Shown one piece after another: positions 27,601 through 36,524 of a stretch of 64,000 nt of DNA; position 1 is the first letter of the stretch, and each line of letters starts with the position of its first letter. The position numbers and the translations under genes are program-made. The notes under the pieces were generated by a model. The model ran no database searches and was not told where the DNA came from. It saw nothing but the letters and a program-made list of their open reading frames with translations. Origin of the DNA: Aphelocoma coerulescens (Eukaryota > Chordata > Aves > Passeriformes > Corvidae); the NCBI RefSeq assembly GCF_041296385.1, contig NW_027184085.1, positions 13,635,301-13,699,300 of the forward strand, read 5' to 3'.

Positions 27601-30600
27601 CTTCCATATCCATTCTGTTAAAATTCCTTCAGTCCTGTTTTTTTTCCTGGTGATTTTTCATAGAACTAGTGATTCAATAGCAGGTGGGGCAGTTAAGCTA
27701 GAAGAAAGGATATGGTCAGTATGGTCAGCTTCTAATCATGGAGTAGAAGTTACAGATGAAATTAAACTAGATGCAAATTAAAATGGAAGATGAGAGGAAC
27801 GTACCCCTTCTTAAGTGGTTTTGCTGCTGTGTTTTTGGCATTGTGGCTTTGAACCCACCTGTCCATGGACTGTTTTTAAATGCTAGCATGAGGCTGATGT
27901 ATTCACACAACTAAAATGTGGTTTCTGAGTTACTGCTTTACTTGCTATGGCATGAAAACAAAACCTACCCGAACTGCACTGAAAGTCAGTACCACAGTCT
28001 GGTTCTGGTTCTTCAGGACAGACTTCACTGGTTTTACAGGTTTGTGTGTCTCCTAGGGCTTCCAGGCATGCTTTTCCACCGAACTGCCCGAATCTTTCAA
28101 TACGTCTGGAGCGAAACTTGAAAGGCAAATAACATTATTAATATTGCTCAGAGAGAAAAGAGAACTCTACCAGAACCTCAGGATTTCCAGCTGAACTTAG
28201 AACTTCCAAAATGAAATGTCTTTGGTGAATTTTTTTGTTGAAAATCCATAGGCACAATTCATGCTTAAAATAACATTGAATTAAGAATTATTATTAGTAA
28301 TACTTAGCTAGTATGTAGAGATGCTAATTTTTCACTATTTAGTTTACTATACTATTTTGTTTATTTCACTCCAGTGTGGAAATGGAAATGCATCATTTAT
28401 ATTTTGTATGCTTTCAAGTCTTTGATTTTTTAAAGTCATAAAAGAACTCCCCTAAGAAAATAAACATTTGCTTTTGAAAAAAAAATTAAAAAAAGAAAAA
28501 TAAATTGAAAAATAATGTTTTAAACAAAACCACCCACATGGCCAACATAGGTAATTTTTATGAAGAAAATATTTTGAATGAGAACACTTGAGCAGTATTG
28601 CAGAACTGGATGTAGTATTCTCTTACTCTATGGCTTCAAATCTGACATTATTTTGGGTTTCATCAAATCATGAACATACCGGTATTAAGAGCTGCAATCT
28701 GACATTTTCTCATAACCAACAGGCAGAACAGATATCATCCCTTTGGTTGTGACTTTGGAACAAAGACTTCCAAGGACAGCTTACCCTTTGAGTGGTGCAT
28801 GGGTCGCAGGGCCCCCACGCGCTCCAGCTGCTCAGTTTACAGTCTATTGGAGATGGAGCATTCAGTTCCCTTGTTCCCCTGTAGAAAGGTTTTTCTGAAG
28901 AGCTGTTAAACAAAATATTCCAGTACAGTCCTGGGCAGTATACTAAAATCATGTGAGTTTTTATTTAAACCATAGACCAGTATTTTGGAAGCATCTTCAA
29001 GCTGATTTCTGTTTCACTTTCACAGCAGTACTGAGACGTATCAACAGCTGCCTAATATTAAATTTTTTGGTGGTTTAATATTACATTAAAATAAACTTTG
29101 AAGACTTAATAAGCCAGGTCTTTTCCCCTTTTTTAGATATTTGTGCATGCAAATGCTCTTCTGGTGGGTCATGTTATTGAAGACAATGAAACAATAATAT
29201 ACAGAGAACATCTGCAGTCTTCTATTCAGACAGTGGTTGCACTCCCCAATACGTAAAGCTAAAGACAAAGATACAGCAGCACATCTCAAATGCATGTAGC
29301 ACTTCAATACATCTTTGTGATTTTAGCTTATTGACTTTGACAGTGTTGCTCTTAAGCCTGGATAAAAGCATAAATGCTTTCCAGAGTTGAAAGAAGACTC
29401 ATAAATAAAGGTATTACTTTGTAACAGGATAACTTACATTGCTAGAAAAAACAGACATGTTTAGCTGTCTTACTGTTCTTCAGCTTGCCAAGTTGAATAC
29501 TCTTGCAGTTAGGCCTACTTTTTTTTAGAGCGACTCGTTGTTTTGGTGCTCAGTTCTAAATACCATCAAATGTCTAGTTTTCAGTAAGTGTAAGGCCATC
29601 ACTTAATAGAAATCAAGTTTCCTTAAAGCACCCACTGGTATATATTAAAAACTGATGCACTGTAGAACAACTTATCAAGTTTAAAAAGTTTACTGGTGAC
29701 TTAATCTTCACGGGTAGCAGTAGTAGATAGCAGAGGAATAAAGGAGCAATGAAGTCTGACTTGCCTTGTTTACTCTCAGTAACTTACTGCAATTTGGCCT
29801 TACATTCGAACTATTCATCCTCTGTGAAGCAATCTCTCTCTGAATGTCTCCAAGTTAATGCTCTTGCCTCTGCTCTACAGTGGGACCCTCTTTGTTGAGC
29901 CGAGCTGGTTGGCAGATTGCAGCTCCTGCAGTGTGAGGTACATATGGGTTTTCATTGCAGGCAGGGCTTTGCCCTCCGCTCTTTGACCCCCTTATGTCAT
30001 ACAAATACCACAGGAGTCAGGAGTCCAAACAAATGTAATCTGATTCCACAAGATTAAGAAATCTGCAGTTTGGATGAGAAAGACATAGAATTTGGTCCAA
30101 CTCTCTGGTGTCATTTATTCTATGTTCAGTTTACATGTGTACTAAGTTGTTAGTGAGACAATAAATTGACTTTATTTTAGCTATCAAGTCTTCACCAGCT
30201 CAGGGGTCACAGGCTTGCCCAACACTTGCCATGACAACTATTAAACAAGAAATAGGTTACCCAGGGAAAAGGTAGAATGTCCTTCCCTGGAAATATGCAA
30301 CACTGTTGGCAGGACCTCTGGATAACCTAATCTAAAGCCCTGTTTTGAAGACAACATCATAGATGATCTTCAGAAGTTCCTTTCAACGTATTCAGGAGGT
30401 CTGTGAAATTCTGGAAAGCTGAACTGTGTGGCGGTGCAAGTGGCTATAGCCACTACGTTCCCAGAGGGAACGACAGCATCTGAGTCCTGGTGGTCAGGCA
30501 CCAATGTCTAAGATCACCTCTGTGGTGATGGTGAGTTCCCATAATCGTCATTTTCCTTAATTTGCTTATTACAAGTTGGTTGGTTTCTGTTCTCCCCTAG

Positions 30601-33600
30601 TTTTATGTAGAAAACCATAAATATTTATCCCCTTAGTTGCATATGTATCAGTTCTGGAAAGTTCTGTGTAACTTGATGCCCCATTGGTTGTTCCCTGTGA
30701 TCCCTCCTACAAGTCATGTCCATTGGCTACTTCCTAGTTAACCCCTCCCCTACCGCCTTACACAATTGGTTGTTACCCTTATCCCTACCTTTCTTTCCCC
30801 GGGTATAAAACCTCTGGACCCTCTTGTAAAATTGGCTTTTCATCCCTGGATCCTTCATCTGCAATAAACCTGCTTGTGGAACCCGCATGGAGAGTCCCTC
30901 CTGCTTCTTTGTCTCCGCTGATGCCTCTACCACCCTAGCCTGGGGCTTGCTCCTCAGAGTGAGGGGCTCGCCCTCCAACCACTGTGTCTCGCCTGCCAAG
31001 GGCTGTCATCAGTGAGATGCTGTGCCACCCTCCAAGCTATCCCTAGGCTCGGTGTCTCTGTAGCATATTTGAAATTTGATATAGCCTCTTCAAAAGCAAC
31101 TCTTTCATCTGTAATTAGCTCATTTTACTGATACTTCATGCTAAGCAAACAACTCTTGAGAAGTTCCTGTACGTTTTCTATGAAGTATTTTCTTACCACT
31201 CAGCATAACAGTAATGTCAGCAGTGGGGAAAAAAATTAAAATCTACTACTCTGGCAAATGAATGAGAAACAGCTTGTTCCTCACTGTAGCTGCAGAATGC
31301 CTTTCCATCTCCTTACCATGGAGAACTGCAAACATCTGACTAACAACATCTGTTCTGGTATCTTGGGTTGGAAGACTGACAGGTTGTCCTTAAAGATAGT
31401 AGGAGTGAGAACCCTTAGATGCTAGACCTATAAGATACATTGAGGCATCTAATGGGATTTATGAAAGCAGATATTTATCGTATTCCTAGTAGTTACCAAG
31501 TATTCTGATGTTAGACAAATTTACATTGAAATATATTTCTGAACTTCTAAATTAATGTAAAAACAGAGCCAAAAACCCGTATAGGCAAGAAGAATTAATC
31601 ATGGAAAGCAGCCACATGCCTAAAGAAGCAATCAGACTTAAACTATTTCAGGTCCTAAAGATTCTCCCAGAGGTTGTTGTAAGTCATTATTTAGAGTCTA
31701 AAATAAAAATCACAGGCAGAAAAGACTGAGTTGAAGTTTCCAATGCAAATGGAACTCTTGCCATCAACTGTCTGCAAACCAGAGCTGATGGTAGTCTCTG
31801 ACTGACTTTTGGGTGGCAACATTTTTCACATAATTAAAGATCTTTTCCAATCTAGGTGATTCTATCATTTTATGATAATCACAATTTAACAACTTTTGCA
31901 AGAATATTCATTGAGTGATGTACATAACCTCATGGGCCTTCTCCAGCATATTGTATGAGGCTCACATGATTTGCTGCAGATCCAGCTTTAGGGTTTTGAA
32001 TTTACTTGAGGTTAGAGAAATAAAAATAATAATAAAAAAAAGTCAGAAAAATCTAATTGCAAATGATTCATAAAGTCTGAAACACCACTATTGCATCCAC
32101 TATACAGATTATCTGGGAATTCAAAGGGAGATATATTCAACAACATTGTTTACAAGAACCAAGATAGTACAAAAATTTGCAAACTGGTCACCTCCATGTT
32201 AAATTTATAGTAAAAATGTTCCTGAAAAACCACATTGAAACAGATACTATGTCACACAAGGAGAGAAGGTAAAAGCAGTTCAGCTACTGAAGCACATCAT
32301 TGAAGGTGACAGCTGGGAGCATAAACTTCAGAGACAGGCATGGAAAACAAAACACCTTCTCTGCTATCCTTTATTGAGAGGTTTGAGGGACAGAAGAGCA
32401 CTCTTTGGAAAGCAAAAGCTGTTTCACAATCAGTACACAGAACTATTTGCACCTTGTCTTGGATTGCACAGTACACTCTATACACCCTCAGGCCACACAG
32501 CTCTGATGATTTGCTGTTGAGTCGTATTTCAGAATAGGGGGCTGTTGACTTCATCAGTTACAAAACAGATGACTCAAAAAGAGTCTTGATTTGATAATTA
32601 TCATTGACCAAAAAATAAGGCATATCCTTCTTGAATTTGAAGACACAATAGCATCACTTGAGAGCATACTTTGCCAACTGTAGTTGCTAGCACCATCTTC
32701 AAGCTGCAAAGCCTTTGGTATGCTGGGGAGCTGGACTGCTGGCCAGTTTTGTCTCCTATGTATTTTCTCTAATAATCATGTCTTCTGTCTGAATGGTTTC
32801 TAACTGAAGATACACAATTAAACATGTATTTTAATTAGATCTGAATGTTAAAGTAGTAATAACCACCAAAACATAAGGAGCAAGGGCCTGACCACTATGT
32901 GGTGGAATGACTCCATCAGGGAACAAGAGAAGGGCTGCAGATGTCATTTATCTGGAGTTCTGTACAGCCTTTGATATGGTCCCTCACAACATTCTTCTCT
33001 CTGATTTGGAGAGTGATGGATTCAATTCCATACTGATAGATGGATAAGAAAGTGGTTGGATGGTCACATGCAGAGGTTAATGGTCAATGGCTCAGAGTCC
33101 CAGGGGACATCAGTGACAAGTGACATCCCTCAGGGGTCCATACTGGGACCAGTGTTATTTAATATCTTCATTAATGATATAGACAAAGGAATTGAATGCA
33201 CCCTCAGCAAATTAGCAGATGACACCAAGATGAGTGGTGCTGTTGACACTCCTGAGGGATGGGATGCCATTCAGAGGGACCTGGACAAACTCAAGAAGTT
33301 GCCCGTGGGGATCTGATGAGGTTTAACAAGGCCAAGTATTGGTGCTGCTCCTGGGCAGGGACAATCCCCAGTATCAGCACAGGCTGGGCATGAACAGACC
33401 CAGAGCAGCCCTGCCCAGCAGGACCTGGGGAGCCAAACGTGTCCTGGGCTGCATCCAGAGCCCCGTGGGCAGCAGGGGAGGGAGGGGATTCTGCCCCTCT
33501 GCTCTGCTCTGCTGAGACCTACCTGGAACAGTGCATCCAGCTCTGGGGTCCCTCCACAGGAAGGACAGGGACCTGTCAGAGAGTCCAGGGGAAGCCGCTA

Positions 33601-35002
33601 GGATAATGAGAGGGATGGAGTACCTCTCCTGTGAGGAAAGGGTGAGAGAATTGGGATTGTTCAGCCTGGAGAAGAGGCAGCTTAGGGGTGACCTCACTGC
33701 AGCCATCTCATACCTGAAGGGAGCCTACAAGAAAGATGGAGGGGCTTTTTACCAGAGCATGGAGTGACTGGATAAGGGGGAACAGATTAGAAGAGAATAG
33801 GTTTAGATTAAACACTAGGAGGAAGTTCGTTGTTGTGAGGGTAGTGAGGCATTGGCACAGCTTGCCCAGAAGAGTTGTGGAAGTGTTTAAAGCCAGGCTG
33901 GATGGAGCTCTAAGCAAGCTGGTCTAGTGAAAGGTGTCCCTATGCACAGGTGGGACCTTCAAGATTATCTTGTCCCTACCCCTCTGCCATGTGCAGGGAC
34001 ACCACCCACTAGACCAGGTTGCTCAACGTCTTACCCAGCCTGGCTGCAAACACTACCAGGGCTGGTAATCCACAGTGTCCCAGGGCAACCTGCTCCAGTG
34101 TCTCACTACCCCCAAAGTTAAGAACTCCTTCCTAAAACCTAACCTAAATTTCCCCTCGTTCAGAGTACATGCATTACTTCTCATGCTACCACTATAGTTC
34201 CTGATGAAGAGTACCTCTCTAGGTTCCCTGTAGACACCTTCAGATACTGGAAGGTCTGGGGACTATGAGGTTTCCACACAACCTTCTCCAGGCTTAACAG
34301 CCCCAACTCTCTGTCTGTTGTTGTAGAGGAGGTGCTTCTGTCTTCTTATTAACTTTCCTCTGGGCTGGCTTCAGCATATGTCTAGTATAAGTGTCACATT
34401 TTTTCATCACTTAGTTTTGACCATTCTTGTAAATGACACAGACATTTCTGGTAGAGTAGCTCTTTAGATGTTTTCACGTGATCATTGGTAGGGACTAGGC
34501 CTTCTTTCTCCTAGTGAGAGTTGCAGTGAAAACACAAAGGCTATATTTTCTAAGATTAGAAATAGGCAATCTAGGAGACTTTAAATATTAAGAGAAGTAC
34601 TATCAGCATTAAACTGTGCATCTTCAGAAAGAAATAGATTGAAACTTGCATGCAACAGAAAAAAGATACCTGAGCTTTACCTGCCTCCAAAAATATGGCT
34701 TCAACTACTATCAGTCACTTTTTTTGTGTCATGTATACCCAAAATAAACAGATAAACCATTGCTTATCTGACTCCTCAAAATACAGCAAGAAGTAGTTTT
34801 CTTTTTCATAGGATATCTGAGCAAGGTACCATTAGAAATGTCCACACGGGATGTTTAAACTCTGTGTTAGAGAAACAAAACAGTGGGGACAGCTGCAGAA
34901 AACAAAGAACACTTACCTTCTGCTTTCCCCCCAAAGTGAGGCAACCGTCTTTGCATTGCATAGTATAGCTAGAAGCTGCAGGATAACATGCATGATTCTC
35001 AT
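12523..35002 (-). CDS. C9: Complement component C9, 11 coding exons, intact
   Basis: Joined exons on the minus strand: 35002-34917, 28878-28785, 28116-27969, 26706-26559, 24891-24753, 23302-23087, 19673-19433, 18065-17937, 14045-13867, 13658-13430, 12683-12523. All junctions are GT-AG, phases agree throughout, and the sum is 1770 nt (589 residues plus stop). C9 is the secreted plasma protein that polymerises on C5b-8 to form the membrane attack pore. Domains: signal peptide (1 to about 22), TSP1 (about 41-96), LDL-receptor class A (100-135, six Cys and the acidic Ca-binding end), MACPF (about 143-495, signature YGTHY at 329-333 followed by GG at 340-341), EGF-like (about 496-527), and a second TSP1 (about 540-586). 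Human C9, as I recall it, is 559 residues and lacks the second TSP1. Paralogues C6, C7, C8A and C8B are less likely because of the match along MACPF/EGF and the neighbouring DAB2. No frameshift or premature stop was found. Confidence 0.95.
13430..13658 (-). CDS. C9: C9 coding exon 10: end of MACPF and EGF-like module
   Basis: Encodes residues 461-536. It starts [20 protein letters not shown], the conserved linker helix, then an EGF-like module with six cysteines (about 496-527). Acceptor CTTCTACAG, donor GTTAGT; phase 0 in and phase 1 out. In human C9 the protein ends soon after this module, whereas here the exon splices on to a TSP1 exon. Confidence 0.93.
13867..14045 (-). CDS. C9: C9 coding exon 9: second transmembrane hairpin region (TMH2)
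   Basis: Encodes residues 401-460, including [13 protein letters not shown] and [15 protein letters not shown], the TMH2 cluster and following helix. The acceptor is TTTTGCAG at 14046-14047; the alternative AG three bases on would give an in-frame stop. The donor is GTCAGT, leaving phase 0. Confidence 0.92.
15225..16998 (+). mobile_element. CR1 LINE, 3' part of reverse transcriptase to 3' end, interrupted by an LTR
   Basis: It starts with reverse-transcriptase-like sequence ([14 protein letters not shown] type) at 15238 and is interrupted at 15348-15976 by a solo LTR. It resumes with NWLDG- and PQGSVLG-like decayed coding sequence and ends with the avian CR1 tail (CTTCCAACCCATACCATTCT) near 16993. 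Many stops and frameshifts: not functional. It lies in C9 intron 8, antisense to C9. Confidence 0.88.
15348..15976 (+). mobile_element. Solo LTR (629 bp) with 6-bp target duplication, nested in CR1
   Basis: Begins TGTGGGAACC and ends GTTAGTGTCA, so TG...CA ends. It is flanked by perfect GGCCAG duplications at 15342-15347 and 15977-15982. A polyadenylation signal AATAAA lies at 15863-15868, followed by a short U5-like end. A six-base duplication is typical of class II (ERVK-type) integrations. No internal gag, pol or env remains, so it is a recombined solo LTR. Removing it leaves the CR1 coding path continuous. Confidence 0.88.
17000..17440. repeat. Unclassified interspersed repeat with microsatellite
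   Basis: Sequence such as GGTTGATTGAGACCTGTTTG and GGCAGACTGAGCACCTAAGG resembles a repeat that I have seen in bird genomes but cannot name. A simple repeat of TGAGAG and TG units with a CGTG segment occupies 17201-17290. Together with 14950-15225 it flanks the CR1, which may have inserted into it. Confidence 0.4.
17201..17290. repeat. Microsatellite, GAGTG/GAGATTGT then (TG)n with CG interruptions
   Basis: About 90 bases of purine-pyrimidine alternation, potentially Z-DNA forming, likely polymorphic in length. In C9 intron 8. Confidence 0.85.
17440..17578 (+). mobile_element. CR1 LINE tail fragment
   Basis: CTTGAGCAGAAGAGTTGGAC, GAGGACCCTCCCAACC and a final TGTGGTTCTGTG match the CR1 3' end. 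It lies in C9 intron 8. Confidence 0.65.
17937..18065 (-). CDS. C9: C9 coding exon 8: MACPF between signature and TMH2
   Basis: Encodes about residues 358-400, with [18 protein letters not shown] and a following cysteine that pairs in the known C9 structure. Acceptor CTACTTCCAG, donor GTAAGT; phase 1 in and out. Joining phase-1 exon 9 avoids a TAA that a 3-base-shifted acceptor would create, so the exon 9 boundary is well fixed. Confidence 0.92.
19433..19673 (-). CDS. C9: C9 coding exon 7: MACPF core with signature motif
   Basis: Encodes residues 278-357. It includes the MACPF/CDC signature [13 protein letters not shown] (329-341), which lies in the central kinked beta-sheet. The segment before it ([13 protein letters not shown]) matches the C9 beta-strand next to TMH1. 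Acceptor CTTCATTCAG, donor GTATGC; phase 0 in and phase 1 out. Confidence 0.94.
19738..20121 (+). mobile_element. LTR-like repeat, copy 2 of 2
   Basis: A second copy of the element at 9230-9611, with an intact AATAAA at 19941-19946. It lies 64 bases beyond the acceptor side of C9 exon 7, in intron 6, in the antisense direction. The closeness to the exon 7 acceptor puts it within reach of the branch-point region, but the pyrimidine tract itself is intact. Confidence 0.75.
20515..20597. repeat. Two-copy tandem duplication, period about 48
   Basis: CTGTCAGAAGGAAGGGCACA and CTGCCAGAAAGAAGGGCATA, each followed by GCTCCAATTAAAAA. About 35 bases are repeated with three differences. In C9 intron 6. 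Confidence 0.75.
21729..22305 (+). mobile_element. Solo LTR of common avian ERV family
   Basis: The sequence resembles a widespread bird LTR that I recognise (TTTGGCTGGGATA start region, TTGCTGAACATTGCTTACAC, GGAGTGATGGCATTTG, CTGGAGATGGCTGAACACC). It begins TGTTGTG and ends CACAACA. The flanks TGTCA and TGTCT agree in four of five bases, suggesting a 5-bp duplication as in ERVL-type elements. A TATAAAG is at 22006-22012. It sits in C9 intron 6, antisense to C9. Confidence 0.85.
23087..23302 (-). CDS. C9: C9 coding exon 6: MACPF, first transmembrane hairpin region (TMH1)
   Basis: Encodes residues 206-277 (216 nt, phase 0-0). In the MACPF fold this covers the TMH1 helical cluster that unfurls into the membrane. 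Between the KYTPTD block (243-247) and the [11 protein letters not shown] block (257-267) only nine residues are present. Human C9 has about 22 there, including an adjacent pair of cysteines; here no cysteine is present. NAS (251-253) and NYT (264-266) are potential N-glycosylation sites. Acceptor TTCTTTACAG, donor GTGAGT. Confidence 0.92.
23600..23905 (+). mobile_element. CR1 LINE 3' end
   Basis: Contains the CR1 landmarks CAGGGGAGGTTTAGGTTGGA, GGAACAGGTTCTCCAGGG, TGGACTCAGTGATCTTTGTG, and the tail CTTCCAACTCAGGAGATTCT. It lies in C9 intron 5, antisense to C9. Confidence 0.87.
24753..24891 (-). CDS. C9: C9 coding exon 5: MACPF N-terminal part
   Basis: Encodes about residues 159-205, containing [20 protein letters not shown] and a stretch ending [12 protein letters not shown], a strongly conserved C9 MACPF segment. 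The acceptor CTTGTAG splits a glycine codon (phase 2 in). The donor GTAAGT is ideal (phase 0 out). Confidence 0.93.
24892..26558. other. C9 intron 4
   Basis: AT-rich unique sequence with only the small tandem duplication at 25370. No transposon recognised. Confidence 0.6.
25370..25412. repeat. Two-copy tandem duplication, period 24
   Basis: GAATATACAGCTACGCCTA occurs at 25370-25388 and again at 25394-25412, identical over 19 bases. In C9 intron 4. Confidence 0.75.
26559..26706 (-). CDS. C9: C9 coding exon 4: LDLRa and entry to MACPF
   Basis: Encodes about residues 110-159. It carries the rest of the LDLRa module, ending in the calcium-binding [14 protein letters not shown] segment, then the first MACPF residues up to RTAGQG. 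Acceptor TTGATCAG, donor GTATGT; phase 1 in and phase 2 out. All six module cysteines are present across exons 3 and 4. Confidence 0.93.
27969..28116 (-). CDS. C9: C9 coding exon 3: end of TSP1, start of LDLRa
   Basis: Encodes residues 61-110. It completes TSP1 (cysteines at about 77, 87 and 93) and begins the LDL-receptor class A module with PDCGTDFQC. Acceptor TTTCAAG, donor GTAGGT; phase 0 in and phase 1 out. An acidic-proline linker (PEEPEP) separates the modules, as in mammalian C9. Confidence 0.93.
28785..28878 (-). CDS. C9: C9 coding exon 2: first half of N-terminal TSP1
   Basis: The acceptor is CTTTCTACAG and the donor GTAAGC. The exon encodes residues 29-60, including the TSP1 core [10 protein letters not shown]. 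The two tryptophans spaced by two residues match the C-mannosylation WxxW pattern known in complement TSP1 repeats. It enters in phase 2 and leaves in phase 0. A second AG (TTTAACAG) lies about 25 bases upstream, but only the chosen one fits exon 1's phase. Confidence 0.92.
30235..30420 (+). mobile_element. Old CR1 LINE tail fragment
   Basis: A decayed match to the CR1 end: GGTTACCCAGGGAAAAGGTA, ATAACCTAATCTAAAGCCCT, GATGATCTTCAGAAGTTCCT. It lies immediately upstream of the LTR at 30425 in C9 intron 1. Confidence 0.6.
30425..31066 (+). mobile_element. Solo LTR with TATA box and polyadenylation signal
   Basis: It has LTR-like architecture: repeated CCAATTGGT-type boxes at about 30680-30775, TATAAAA at 30804-30810, AATAAA at 30863-30868, and a GC-richer U5-like tail. 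Ends are approximate, since I could not find a convincing target duplication. It lies in C9 intron 1, antisense to C9, next to a CR1 tail. No viral coding sequence is present. Confidence 0.7.
32875..33958 (+). mobile_element. CR1 LINE 3' portion
   Basis: Contains a reverse-transcriptase block ([17 protein letters not shown] near 33128-33178), then ADD with a changed first residue (LADDT instead of YADDT), followed by CR1 3' sequence (ATTCTGCCCCTCTGCTCTGC, GGGATTGTTCAGCCTGGAGA) and a 3' end near 33950. Several stops and frameshifts interrupt it. It is in C9 intron 1, antisense to C9. Confidence 0.9.
33959..34385 (-). mobile_element. CR1 LINE 3' end in inverted orientation
   Basis: Reverse complement of a CR1 3' end: CAGGGACACCACCCACTAGA, GGTTGCTCAA, CAACCTGCTCCAGTGTCTCA and CCTTCTCCAGGCTTAACAGC occur in reversed order. 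It abuts the plus-strand CR1 tail to tail, so about 30 bases on each side form an inverted repeat. Confidence 0.88.
34917..35002 (-). CDS. C9: C9 coding exon 1: signal peptide
   Basis: The exon encodes residues 1-28 plus two bases of codon 29. It starts [14 protein letters not shown], a short basic start and a hydrophobic core typical of a secretory signal, with likely cleavage after CNA or TVA. The donor GTAAGT at 34916-34911 is ideal. It leaves phase 2, which exon 2 at 28878 completes exactly. A second ATG three codons downstream could also start; the first is chosen because it is the outermost and keeps the full signal. No stop-free upstream extension or clear TATA box is visible in the AT-rich 60 bases above it, and a non-coding first exon further upstream cannot be excluded. 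Confidence 0.85.
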
Positions 35003-36524
35003 TTTGTAGGTGAATAAACTAGAATTGTCGTGACTGAATTTGTAATTTATTTATTCCTTTTGTTATTTATTACCAAGAGAACAAACAAAGCTGTGTGTAC
35101 TGAAGAATGCCAGTAACTGGCCAAAACTGCCTTACTGTAAGTGCTCTAAAGTCCACTTTTCAGAAAATTCCACTTTTTTCCTGAATGGGGAAATACTGTG
35201 AAGCACTTGCAAGGTTAAAAATAAACCAATTTTGTTTAACAGTACCTTTTGAATATAGGAAAGACATTATGTATGGAATTAATAGAGCCATTAACTGCCT
35301 AGTAAAAAAATCTGTCATAACAGTGACTCATATAAAGAACAAATAGTTCCCAAAGTAGAGCTGTTTACAACAGCAAGTTCAGTGTATAACAGCTTTGGAA
35401 TCCTCATTTGGAGTACTGGAGGCCTGAAGTCCCAAGATTCTTTTTTTATTCCTCCCCCAGCCAATCTAAAGGAACAACACAGTATTTTTTGTGGGTTTGA
35501 ATGAGACTAAAACTCATCTAGAGCTTTCACTCGGTAACAAAATGCCAAACCACAAGCCAGCTCTTTAGAAGGGCATTCCTTTTCAGTAGTTTGCTATAAT
35601 CCAGTTTAAGGCATCCTGTGTTGGACACAGTCACAAGACAGAAGTCACTCATAAATAACCTGCTGTTTAGCTGTTAAGAATTACATACCTGGATGCAATC
35701 CTAAAATAATTATAATGGGTAAAGATATTCCAAATTACCATGTCTCGGTCCAGCTTGATGAGTCCAATGACAATAAACCCATTTATTAGGCAAGAATGCA
35801 AGACATAGACACTTGTAATATTGTTTCATCATACCTGCTATCACAGTTCATTGTTCTTTAAGACAGAGACTCAGAGTAAACAGCTATTCAAAGTTAGCTA
35901 GCAGACCAGTAAGAATCTTTGGTCAGCTTGTAACAGGTCCTGCTAACAAGCTCTGAGTGACCATCCTGATGGCCGTTTCAAAATCTAGGACTGACCAGCA
36001 GTGATTTAAATCCTTAACTGAAATGCTGGTAAATATATTCCTTCATATGGGCATTAAGACAGTCAATTGTCCTCTGAGTTTTACTAATAAATTACATGGT
36101 GCCATGCAGTCAAGAAGATAAAAAACCCCCAAGCTGTGACTCTGTAAACCCTTTAACCTATATTTCAAGCTGGATAACAAATCCCTTGCAATAAGTTGGT
36201 TTTAATCCCTTAACCATCAAACAATATTAGAAATAAGAATAGTCTAAAACAACAGCTTACTAACTGATTTAGTTTTTGTTTAGCTCTCTCTGTTAAAGGA
36301 GTTATGTAATTTCTTCTGAACATGAGAACATGTTCTAGTTGAGATTTCCCAGCATCTGTTTAGATCTCCTGCAAAACTGGAATACACAAGTTGAATTATT
36401 GAAACTTCTGACTGCAATGCAATTTAAGTACCCAACTCCCATGGTCCTGCAGAAAGAAGCAAGAAAGCATCTTTAGCAGCAAGCTCAGGCTGAGCAGTCT
36501 AAGGGACAAAGTTCTAGTGACAGT
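35003..36524. other. C9-DAB2 intergenic segment, C9 upstream region
   Basis: About 1.5 kb between the C9 start codon and the proposed DAB2 3' end. AT-rich, no CpG island, no exact TATA box. It should hold the C9 promoter and the DAB2 cleavage site. Confidence 0.5.

Larger units (their letters stand above)
28879..34916. other. C9 intron 1
   Basis: The 6.0-kb first intron. It holds the old CR1 tail (30235), the LTR (30425), and the tail-to-tail CR1 pair (32875-34385). Segments 28879-30234, 31067-32874 and 34386-34916 show nothing recognisable. Confidence 0.7.

Noticed and set aside
33056..33316. 86-residue open frame with reverse-transcriptase motif
   Set aside because: A fragment of the dead CR1 element, not a host gene.
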